A DNA stretch of 14,081 bases. Source: Phoronis ovalis (lineage: Eukaryota; Phoronida; Phoronidae). The position numbers and the translations under genes were made by a program. The stretch covers positions 1-14,081 of the forward strand of contig JAOXYB010034340.1 of the NCBI GenBank assembly GCA_028565635.1, read 5' to 3'. Below, in pieces: positions 1 to 9,500 of the stretch (positions are counted from its first letter, which is position 1; the number at the start of each line of letters is the position of its first letter). The notes below the pieces were generated by a model. That model had not been told where the DNA came from and ran no database searches. It saw only the letters and a list, made by a program, of their open reading frames with translations.

Positions 1-76
1 CTCCGTCTCTCTCCCTCTCGCTCTCTCTCTCACCCTCTCTGTCCCTCTCCCTCTCTCTCTCCCTCCCCTCTCTCCC

Positions 77-128
<52 letters not shown>

Positions 129-130
129 TC
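1..130. repeat. CT-rich microsatellite
   Basis: An almost pure run of CT and CCCT units begins at the window edge and stops abruptly at about 130. The purest part, uninterrupted CT, is at about 80-122. On the minus strand it reads as GA repeats. It has no coding potential and may continue to the left of the window. The interrupted CCCTCT register suggests an old, slipped array. Confidence 0.95.
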
Positions 131-289
131 AAATCTTTACACGCTTCCTGATTTTCATTACCATAATATAATTTCAACTAGGTGTTCATATTCAAATTAA
201 AATTCGAAATTGTATTTAAATATGCGCAGTAGTTTTATTTAAAGCTCAAAAAAGATGTAAAATATAATTTAAATGTAGGAAAATGTCCT

Positions 290-453
290 GCAGACTATCT
301 ATCTATCTATCTTCTTATACGTTCTTTCCATCGAACGTTCGATGATTAGAGGACGGAACTAAGTTGGTGCGCAAATAAAAAAAAAAGAAACAAGTATAAA
401 ATTACTGTTAGTTGCTAAGGAAATTTAAAATAGGATTTACTCAGGATCTAGGT
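290..453 (-). mobile_element. LINE 3' UTR with palindrome and GATA tail
   Basis: Read on the minus strand, this follows directly after the stop codon of the LINE fragment at 454-1122. It contains a perfect 16-bp palindrome, CATCGAACGTTCGATG, at 329-344, and then a short run of TCTA/GATA units at 295-312. Many CR1/L2-like LINEs lack a poly(A) tail and end in a short hairpin or a 3-8 bp microsatellite, so this is plausibly the true 3' terminus of the element. The boundary is inferred from these two signals only. No target-site duplication was identified. Confidence 0.5.
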
Positions 454-1122
454 CTATTTATGATGGAGCAGATCTGCTCCATCCCTAGCAATTGCCGTCT
501 TAAATGAGTCAATGGTTGAGGCATTGACTGTTGCTGGATTCAGTGTGTTCCATTGGATGATGGACCAAGGAACGAAGGAGAATTTATAGAAGTCTAATTT
601 CTGGTCATGGCTGCCTCTGCTGTATCTGGAAGCAGGATTTAATGTGATGTTGGTGTCGATTAGGTTGTGTAAGATTTTATATGCATAACACATTCTGGCT
701 TCAGCTCTTCGTCTTTCTAGAGTCTTCCATTCAAGATGTTGGAGCATTTCAGTCACACTGCTAAGGTTGTGGTATCTATTGAGTACATACCTAGCAGCTC
801 TTCTCTGTACTTTCTCGAGGCAAACTATGTTGTTTCGTGTGAAAGGATCCCAGACTATTGCACTATATTCTAATATTGGTCTGACCAAGGCAAAGTAAGC
901 CTGCTGTTTTACATAGTAAGATGGGATTTTTATGTTCCTCTTAATGAAAAAGAGTGCACTGTTGGCTTTCTTAGCTGTTTCTTGAACATGTTTATTCCAC
1001 TTCAAGACAGCAACATACGACTCGTAGGTTCTTCCATTTATTGCTAATACATTCCTTCGATCATTATAATTTCTATCCTGATCAAACATTTTGTGGAATT
1101 GTTCATAGCATATTATTTTCAT
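454..1122 (-). mobile_element. 3'-terminal fragment of a non-LTR retrotransposon reverse transcriptase (CR1/Jockey-like), 5'-truncated
   Basis: A 222-codon open frame ends at a TAG at 454-456. Recognisable blocks are a WNKHV motif followed by a helix ending in KKAN, then ALVRPILEYSAIVWDPF, then LEKVQRRAARYVLNRY, a region reading LEWKTLERRRAEARM, and a C-terminal W..LN..TV..ST.DSFK.AIA. This block order is characteristic of the thumb and C-terminal end of CR1/Jockey-clade LINE reverse transcriptases. The palm, with the catalytic aspartates, and the endonuclease are missing. Just before WNKHV, the usual YLGV-type strand appears shortened (YVAV directly followed by LKWNKH), which suggests a small internal in-frame deletion. 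The first ~35 codons do not look like the family. The copy is a dead 5'-truncated insertion despite its intact local frame. The clade assignment is from motif recognition, not from a search. Confidence 0.87.
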
Positions 1123-1397
1123 CACTCTTATTTTGACAGATTATGCACAGTAGATAATGCATGAAAGCATCGAAATGCGACTTATGTAAAGCTTTGTGGG
1201 GAGCGTAATTACCTAATTTCAAGTCAAATGTTCATTTGTGAAAATCGATGCAATGTTTCACGCTTTAATAAATGTATTTTTGAAAAGTGACTAAAAGTAT
1301 GAAAACCTTTCCGCCTACAAAGTTGTGCGATGTTAACTCGTCTTCAACTTTTAAGAATTTAACAATGAGTTTTAAAATTTATTGGTAGCTTAACTGT
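1123..1397. other. Intergenic, no feature seen
   Basis: AT-rich sequence between two LINE fragments. On the minus strand nothing upstream of 1122 continues the reverse-transcriptase frame in recognisable form, so the truncation point of that element is at or near 1122. No RNA gene, promoter motif or exon could be supported. Confidence 0.5.
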
Positions 1398-1543
1398 GGC
1401 AGGCAGAAACTCAGGTATACTGATATCATAGCTAGGGACACTGGGGTGCTTAGAGAAGATCTATCAAATCGGACGAAGGACAGAATAGAATGGATTAAAC
1501 TCACCAGGATTCCGGCCTTAGCCGACTAGAGAGAGAGAGAGAG
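1398..1543 (+). mobile_element. C-terminal tail of a second LINE polymerase, followed by a (GA)n tail
   Basis: Frame GGC at 1398 to TAG at 1527-1529 encodes about 43 residues. They begin GRQKLRYTDIIARDTG, continue through REDLSNR.KDRIEW and end IPALAD-stop. This matches the pattern at the extreme C-terminus of many RTE/CR1-like LINE polyproteins: a GR..LRY.D...RDTG..-EDL..R..DR.EW region a few dozen residues from the stop. A (GA)n tract starts at the stop codon and runs to 1543, and is probably the element's tail. An in-frame stop lies at 1386-1388, just upstream of GRQ, so the copy is severely 5'-truncated. It lies on the opposite strand from the fragment at 454-1122 and is a different element. 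Its identity rests on motif recall. Confidence 0.62.
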
Positions 1544-2420
1544 CTTACCGTTTTTATGATTTCTTTTTACTAAAGTTATAAAACTTTTTGCCCTAACATA
1601 AGCAGCTGCTGTGCATTTGAAAATCGATTTGTTTATTTATTGTTGATTTTAGTTATTAAGCATTGAGTATGCAGAATTTAATAATTGCTTCATATATTTT
1701 AATATTGATATGTTTAAAACTATGATTGTTAATTTTTGTAATTATTACAATTTCTTTATCCTTATTCTACATACGTGGGTTAATTTTTGTAGAAGTGAAA
1801 ATGTCTATGTTTAGTACTAAGATATTATTGTTTTCCTAAAAAAAAGTTGATTTATTTTTTTTGAAAATGTCTATGTAGATTATTTTTATGAAATGAAAGA
1901 CAGTTATGTAGTGTTTACACAAATATTTACTTATTGGCTATACGCCGACCTCTGGAGAAAGTAGACTGTAGTTGTTGTCCATTCCAAACATCCTCACTGT
2001 GTTTATGAATAATATAAAATAATACTTTTAATTTTTTTTTCAATTTTTATGTTATTTAAAGTCCAACTTCGTATTTCTACATTTTTGCTGTTTAAAATAA
2101 AATTCCACAACAAATATTATATTATAGAACTTGAATTTCAAAATTATCACTTTTCAATATTTAATAATGAAGTCTGCTGTGATATAAATAATTATAAGAT
2201 TTAGGTAATAATTAAAAAATAGATACAAGTATTTATAGGTATCTAATGGTGATCCTCTATCGCTAAAAACACGCTCACGCTAGTACTGCAATTGCCGCTT
2301 AACTAAAGCATTTTGCGATTATCAATACAGCCATTTCTATTCCCTTGTGTAAATTTTACGAGAGATTTATACCACTTGTAGATTTACGAAGAAATTTACA
2401 AACATTCGTACGTAAGAATG
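1544..2420. other. AT-rich intergenic region, no gene recognised
   Basis: No exon or RNA gene could be supported on either strand. A small direct repeat, GAAAATGTCTATGT, occurs at 1797-1810 and again at 1863-1876. Near the right end (about 2350-2420) there are several ATTTACGA-like words, probably belonging to the repeat that follows. Upstream exons or the promoter of the NACHT gene could lie here, but no TATA box or convincing first exon was recognised. Confidence 0.4.
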
Positions 2421-2483
2421 CTTTGTGAAACCGGTCGCACGTAAAAAAATCTTCGTACGAAGCTTTGTGAAACTGGACCCTGG
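2421..2483. repeat. Short tandem motif CTTTGTGAAAC(C/T)GG with flanking palindrome
   Basis: The motif CTTTGTGAAACCGG at 2421-2434 recurs as CTTTGTGAAACTGG at 2463-2476, 42 bp apart. Between them a perfect palindrome CTTCGTACGAAG lies at 2451-2462. A run reading CTTTGTGAAACTGG followed by ACCCTGG resembles the terminal sequence of invertebrate MITEs. It may be the outer end of the inverted-repeat element to the right, or a separate nested MITE end. Confidence 0.55.
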
Positions 2484-3083
2484 TAACTAGCTTCATTATC
2501 AAACATTTTGGGTTTTCCAATGTTTTCCCTTTCTTTTAAACAGCCAGCACACCTTTTTTATCCACTATTAACCTATTTCAATTAGAAGTTAATACGTATA
2601 ACTCAATTTTTTTGGCAGTATGGTTGTATCAAGTAGTAATTTTTAACAGACACTTGTGAGTCTTCTAAATATTCGATGTCATCAACTAAAAGACAAACAC
2701 GAACACGAGACCACCTTGATGTTTCACCGGTTTTAAACCTCAAGGCTTGCTCAGACATTCTCAGATACTTGTATTGACTTCTCAACTGCTTATTGTGCAT
2801 ATAATCATGTTTGTGCTTTATAATGTTTCGGTCCTTTAGTTAATGACAGCATGTATTTATAATCATGATTCACGAGCGCTACTGTCTGTTTAAGTAGTAA
2901 TTGATGCCACCAAATTGTCAAGAAATTGATTTTTATTTATTAACTTGTTTTTGAAATAGGTTTAATAGTGGAGAAAAAAGATGTGTTGGGCGCTGGCTTA
3001 TTGAAACAAATGGCACCTGTAAAACCCAAGTTTGACAAAAAAGAACTAGTTATTACCCGGAAACCTGAGTTTCATAAATAAGT
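2463..3083. mobile_element. Inverted-repeat element, MITE-like or foldback transposon
   Basis: Two diverged arms of roughly 130-145 bp face each other. The left arm is about 2463-2594 and the right arm about 2939-3083. Matching landmarks, left versus reverse complement of right, are TTTGTGAAACT with TTTATGAAACT at the outer ends, then GGTAACTAG with GGTAATAACTAG, TTTGGGTTTT with TTGGGTTTT, AGCCAGC (2543-2549) with GCTGGCT (2992-2998), and CCACTATTAACCTATTTCA (2562-2580) with its complement at 2952-2971. The arms enclose about 345 bp. On the minus strand the enclosed DNA has a 65-codon open frame (2603-2800) matching no family I recognise. No transposase is visible, so this is a non-autonomous element or a folded-back duplication. 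It lies immediately upstream of the NACHT gene's first supported exon. Confidence 0.7.
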
Positions 3084-3097
3084 TAGTTACCCCAGGA

Positions 3098-3132
3098 ATG
3101 CTTCATCTTACTCAAGTACGTGTACACGTTAC
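3098..3132 (+). CDS. Candidate first coding exon of the NACHT-LRR gene
   Basis: An ATG at 3098 with G at -3 opens a short frame, MLHLTQVRVHV plus two bases. It ends at a strong donor, GTAAGA, at 3133. Its phase (two bases carried over) is exactly what the acceptor at 3331-3333 requires, giving a joined V-T-Q-A-V and an intron of about 200 bp. This is inferred from signals only. The stretch is short, contains a 12-bp palindrome (ACGTGTACACGT, 3118-3129) and adjoins a transposon-like repeat, so a chance match is quite possible. The true start may lie further upstream. Confidence 0.2.
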
Positions 3133-3333
3133 GTAAGAGCTTGCTTCGCTCCCAATCTTGAGTTTGCTGTGATTATGTTTGAACAACTTGAGTTAGTATT
3201 ATCACTATATACATCATCTTCATCATCAATTGGCTGCAAGGCAACAGCTGATACATGTACAGTAGTCACTACTTCTGTCTGTGACATTTAATCTTAACAA
3301 CATTTTGTGACTTAATTAATATTTCCTTTTCAG

Positions 3334-3518
3334 ACAAGCTGTATTGGAACATATAACTGACTTCCGTAACCTTGTCAGTGAACTTGAATCAAAAGGATTA
3401 GAAGTTTGCTGGGAGAATGGCGGTTACAGCAAACTGGTAATTTTGTTTGAAGAAGTAGAACTACCTGCCATTGTGAAACTTATAAATGAGTATGAAAAAA
3501 AAATTAACGAACCAGCAG
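3334..3518 (+). CDS. NACHT-LRR gene exon A: unassigned N-terminal domain
   Basis: The exon follows the acceptor TTTCCTTTTCAG and ends at donor CAG|GTACAA. It encodes about 61 residues: a helix-like start (QAVLEHITDFRNLVSELESK), then a strand-turn-strand (GLEVCWENGGYSKLVILFE), then a helix (VELPAIVKLINEYEKKI). This is not an obvious CARD, DEATH, DED or PYD. The arrangement of a beta hairpin followed by a helix ending in a Tyr-rich 'EY' resembles a small domain I have seen before NACHT in some cnidarian, lancelet and fish NACHT proteins (an L..LW.DY pattern), but the resemblance is loose. It probably serves as adaptor or oligomerisation segment (inference). The reading frame stays open past the donor to a TGA shortly after, so an unspliced message would end here. 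Confidence 0.68.
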
Positions 3519-6500
3519 GTACAATCTGAAGTTTATATTAACTAGATTTCATGAAGCTATTGTTCGGTGCACACTGTAACATCTAAATTGAGGCTGCTTA
3601 ACTCACAGAGAAAAGTGTCAGTCAGGACTTAATCAACACGGAAGTATTGTTGACATTCAACTTAATAATTTACAGAAATGTAAGTCAGCATAAGCAGGAA
3701 ATGTTTCCTGTCTTGAATTTGGGATGAATACTTAGTACATGATGTACTTTCCATGATAAATGAATCCTTGCTGGTTACTCATTGTGATACTGAACTTTTC
3801 CAAACCAGCAGGATACTTTTGCATCAAAACATGCTAATAAGCACAAATCTCAACGTTATGCCAATTTCAGTATTAAAACTAGATAGCCTTTTAGCAAAGG
3901 CAAGATTGCTCATATTGGCATTTAAGAAATGTTATGTGACCTGTAAATTACCTTTCAACATCATTTTTGACTTCAGCAAATAATAGAAATTATCTTGACC
4001 TCAAAATGTCCCCCTGAGTGCTTTCTGAAAATTTTATGCCATTTTGACAGTTTGAACTTTTGACCTCTAGATGACCTTTTAAGATTGAGACTGAGACTGT
4101 CATTTGTTAAATCATAAGCCTCCAGTATGTTTCATCCATAAAATTAATTTAAAAGATGGTTAAAAAAATTACCTTTTAATACTAAATATTCTCAAAGGGC
4201 ATCAAAGTGACCTTTTTACAACCTTGTGCCATCATTTTGGAACATTTTGAGCAATTTTAGAATTTTGACCGTTGACCTCAAAATGATATTTTAACCCTAA
4301 AGTCAGCAATGGTCTAGCCTGGGGATGTTGAATCTCAAATATCATGTCTCTACCTGTGAAAAACTTCGAGATATAGCTTACTGAAAATTGGAAGATGAAT
4401 AAATTAAAATTGAAAAGATGCCAAAAATTAAAAATAAAATGTTTTAGAACAGAAATATTCTCAAAGGTCATCTGAAATACTTTGTTGTAAATCAATACAA
4501 TCATTTTGGAACATTTGAGCAAATTTCAAAATTGGACCTTTGAATTCCAATTAACCTTTTGACCCCAATGTCAACAATGGCCTACCCGAGGGATGTCACA
4601 CATGAAGTACCAAGTTTCTATCTGTAACTGTCTTCAAGATATAGCTTGCTGAAAATTGGAGGAATAAAAGAAGAAAGAAAACGTACAAAACTAATAGGCT
4701 TGCTCCCTTATAGGAGCAACCCTAATTATGAAATTTCATTAATAATTACACCATTGTTCACTGTTCATTCAATTAGTGATATGCTCAGTGCTGTGGCAGA
4801 GGACGCTGTAAAGAACTTCTTTTATGCCATGTCTTAGGACATTATATTTCCGTTTTAGATGAATTGTCAGCAATTGATGTTTGTGCTGAAGCTGTTCCAG
4901 ACCAGGACAGTCTTTCATCAAAGCAAAAATGTGACGGTAAACATAAATCATATTTTGTTCAAACCAGTATCAGTACTGAAATTATGAGGGAGTAAGTAAT
5001 AAGACAAGCAACAGCATTAAAGTATTTTAGACATTATTTTTGATGGCTTGTGATGGATTTAAACATTATGTTTTGCAGATTAAAGTTGCTGATAACATGA
5101 ATAAACAAAAAAAGTTCATGTTCAATGCCAGATTAAATATTTAGGACATAATTGTTTTTCATTTTAGAGAAGCCAGCAGCAGTATCGTTTGGTGATGCTG
5201 GAGCTATCCCAATCGAGGATAAAGTTTCATCAGAAGATGATAGTAAGCACACAACTCGATTTCATGCATATATATGTGATAATAATTATAAAAAAATAAC
5301 ATCATTTTTCACAGTTGATACAAGTTAAGTTCTATCGCAGAGAATGATGTACAGTACTTTTATACCAGTCCACACACATAGTGTGAATGGGCACATAGTC
5401 AAAGGAAATGTATCATTGGCATTTATAACACTTTTTGACCACCTTTCTGGTAAGTCTATGGCTGGAAAAAGATCATTCGACCTCTCTAGTTTGGTGGAGT
5501 GATGAAGGTCTTGTGGGAAGACAAAACTACCAATGCTGAAGTGTTACTGACTCAGTTGATATTTTTCACAGAATCAACATGATATTAACTGAACATTTAT
5601 GCTGATTACTTTTGTAGTAATAATAAATTATCTGTTATGCTGTTTGAATCTTACTATGAAATTAAAATTGTCATATAAAAATCGTCAAGAAAAACCCTTT
5701 TGTAATCGCTCCATCTATGCTATAAATACAAAGGAACTCTACTTGTTCAGCAGCATGCAAAAGGACATTCTACGTCATGGCCTTTTTATTAAAGTTTACT
5801 GTTGTTTTACAGTTTGTGGTGAACATGTTAGACAGGAATTGATTGATGTTTACGAGAGTAAATTATGTAAACTTCAACCACTCAACTGGCGCCCAGATTT
5901 CACACTTTCCTTGAAAGAAACTTACACAACACTGACATTGCATAGGTATCTTCTATTTCACAATTACATCCAAAACATATCTGTTATTTAAATACAACTT
6001 TGCTGAATTTGGTGTTGAACATCTTTTAATGTAGTATCATTCATTCTTAATTGTGACTGCAAGATTTTACTGTATGTATTCATACTCTGTTATGCAGGTA
6101 CCTGGAAAAAACGGAAAAGGTTATCGATCTTTACACTGTCTTTGATGATGCAGACACTACAGAATTTACCAAGAGAATATTGATAGAAGGCGCTGCTGGT
6201 ACAGGCAAATCAACATTGTGTAAAAAGCTATTGTTAGAATGGACCAATCAAACGGAGAATCAGCAGTGGAAAATTCAAAACTTCAAACTTGTACTATTTA
6301 TAGAAGCTAGACAAATTCAAGGTAACATCAAGTCTGATATTTATAGTCAACTGTTTCCTAAATACTTTAGATTTAATGAGGAAGACATTTGGTCGTATTT
6401 AACAAAAAATCAAGAAAAGATACTAATTATTGTTGATGGTTATGATGAGCTACAGGCTCCAAATGACGACCTTACTCAATTGTTAGATGGCAAACTTATG

Positions 6501-9500
6501 CGTAAAGCTTGTGTGCTAGTAACAAGTCGTCCTGGTCAGTCATTAGAGTTTCATGCTTACTTTGACAAACATATTGTAAATAAGGGTTTCACTGAAAACC
6601 AAGCTTTCGAGTTTATAAAAAGGTATACCAGAATGTGTCATAATGACGATATTTTCAAAAATGCAAAAACATTATATTATACAAACCCTGCAGTTAAAGA
6701 ACTATTCTCCACTCCTCTGACTTTGCTATTTATATTACTTTTGATTGAGGAAGGACAACTAAATACCAAAAATCTAACGTTAGCACAACTGTACAATGAT
6801 ATGATCAATGCAGTGTGTAAGCGTTACTTAAAGTCACAGTATAAAAAAAGTTACAGTGACAAATTATTGAGTACCTTTGTTGATACTATATCTCATGACT
6901 TAGGTAAGATAGCTCTGGAAGGTTTAGTTACTGGAAAAGTTGTATTCGATGTGGCAAAAGATATCCGCAACAATTCATTAAAATGTCGAGATGATATTTT
7001 GAATGTAGGTTTATTGGTACTCGATCATAATGTATCAAGAATGAATCCTAGGCAAACAGCATTTTTTGTGCATAAAACTGTACAGGAATTCTTTGCAGCG
7101 TGTGAGCTAAGTAATTTGAATAATGATGAACGAAGTTGGTATTATGTGCACATATCCCCAAACAATCAAGTAGAGCATTCTAGCATAGTTGGTAAACATG
7201 ATTTTGATTCAAAAGTTAGCAACTTTCTTTGTGGTATCCTATGTAAGAAAGACGATAAATCATCATTAAGCCATTTCCTTTGTTACATTTGTAACCTCCA
7301 TTCTGAAACTTGTAGAGATATAATGTTGGAAGCTAAAACTGCAGAGAAAGGTATATTAGAAATAATGACAGTGAAAAGGTACAAACTTCGAAACATTCTA
7401 GATTTCCTTCTGGATAATATAAATTATGGTGGTGGTTACATAGATGATAACAATTTACAGTGTTTAGGAAATATTATAGTAACACATAGTGAAATGTTTG
7501 GAATGTTTGGAATAGTGAGGAATACATGCCATGTTGACTTGTTGTGTAACCTCATAAAAATGTGTAGCCGCACGAAACGAAATAATTTGAGGTATCTTAT
7601 CATTGATAATTTCAGTAATATTTGTTGGTCAAAGCTTACCGACACCATGCAGCAGTGTAAATTCAATAAACTGTTAGGGGTATATTTAATGCAGACTGAT
7701 ACGAGCGCTGTGCATAGTGTTTTCGAGTTTTTTTCGCTAAGTCCGTGCATAGAGATATGTTTACTTGAATTAGAAAACATAGAAAGAAACTATCCAGTTA
7801 TGATATTCAGGACTTTAAAAGCCAATGTAGCGATAAAGGACTTACGTATTACTTATAGTATTACACATTCAGTTTTAGAGTCAAATGAAACAGAAGTAAT
7901 TTTGGCATTGGTGGATTTTCTAAGAACTAATAAAACACTTACTGTCCTTGAGCTTGTTGACTGTGGAAGTAGAATTAGCGAGAGAGACATTGTTTCAGTA
8001 TTATTTTGGATATTGAAAGATCATGTAGCAATAAAAAAAATAACATTTCGCAAAAGTACGAATGATAATTTCAGAAGACGTTTTGTTGATGATCTGGCAC
8101 ATTTTCAGTATGCATCTGCCACTGAAATTGTTAATCTTCTGAATACTAATGAAAGGATTACTGACATAGACATCAGTGGAATAATTTTTAATGATGAGGA
8201 GATAACCTCAATAATTACTGCAATGACGGATGTAAAATCTAAAATAAAAATTAATGTAAGAGGTACAAATTCTGGACAAAAAGCAGCCATGGCAATGGTT
8301 GATAATATAAGAGCAAATAAAACCCTTAACGTTGTAGATTTTAGTGAGAATCCAATAGGTGATGATGGCATGGCTTCATTAATTGAAGCTGTTAATAAAC
8401 AAGGTGTAGCAATAAAACAGATAAATGTAAGAAAAACCAATTCTGGCCATAAAACCATTCATGCACTCATTAGCCTGTTCTTAGAGACACAGAACAGAGA
8501 TATACCTACTGTAGATGTGAGTCAAAATAATTTCAGTGATGATGATATGGCACAGTTAATTAATACGATAAAAGAGAAGAATGTTGCTTTAGAAACTTTA
8601 GGAATATCTGAAACAAATTCTGGACCTGAAACAGCTACGGCATTGATTGATCTCTATAACATAAACAAAACTTTTTATTATTCAGTGTTGCAACAGTTGA
8701 TAAGCACTGTTGGTCATAATGCGTTTGTAAATGATGTCGTACATGAATCTGTCACTGACTTAAAACTAATATATGATAAGAAACTTGGAAATCTGGATAT
8801 GATGGCATTAATGAAATGCCTTGAAAAAAAAAAATCAAAAACTTGCCTAACCTTTGATTTGATGGGGATAGAAGATCTAGGCATCATTGTGCTGAGTAAA
8901 TATCTCGCAACAAGCCAGTCAGTTACTGGCCTTGAACTATACGGTGGCAGTAGGTTAACATCCCAAGTTGTTTTGACATCCCAGAGTTTTGAAGCACTAG
9001 GTAAATGTCTAAGAACAAACAAATCCTTAACTACATTTATGTTAAACATAGAGTGCAATGAGATACGAGAATCTGGTATCATTGAACTCGGTAAAAGTCT
9101 AGAAACAAACCAATCAATAACTATATTAAATTTGCAGGGCAACATGATAGGTGATCTAGGTATCACTAAACTGAGCAAAAGTCTTAAATTAAACCAATCT
9201 ATAACTGGGCTAAGCCTTGCTAGGAACAATATACGAAATTCAGGTATTGAGGCACTATGTAGAGCTTTTGAAACAAATACTTCTATCATTATATTAGACT
9301 TAAGCAACAATCGGATGATGGACGAAGGTATTGTCGCAATATGTAAACTTGTTGACACAAACAAGTCAATAACCAACCTTGACATTACTTCTACTGGTAT
9401 CAGTGACTCAGGTATCATTGCATTAAGTAAAAGTCTTAAATCAAACCAGTCTTTGATCACGTTAAAGATAGGAGACAACACAATAAACGAGTCAGGTATT

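Noticed and set aside
2603-2800. Minus-strand 65-codon frame inside the foldback element as a transposase gene
   Set aside because: No transposase or nuclease motif is visible and it is far too short. It is recorded only as part of the element.
3753-3983. Plus-strand frame of 76 codons in the large intron
   Set aside because: It runs into the start of interspersed repeat copy 1, lacks splice borders in a matching phase and resembles no protein.
4697-4725. Helitron 3' end (hairpin followed by CTAA)
   Set aside because: The hairpin abuts CTAA with essentially no spacer, copy 2 lacks the signature, and inverted ends fit a TIR-type element better.
4232-4951. Short frames at 4232-4522 (minus), 4646-4837 (plus) and 4769-4951 (minus)
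   Set aside because: They lie in repeat subunits or across exon B in the wrong frame. The repeat explains the open stretches.
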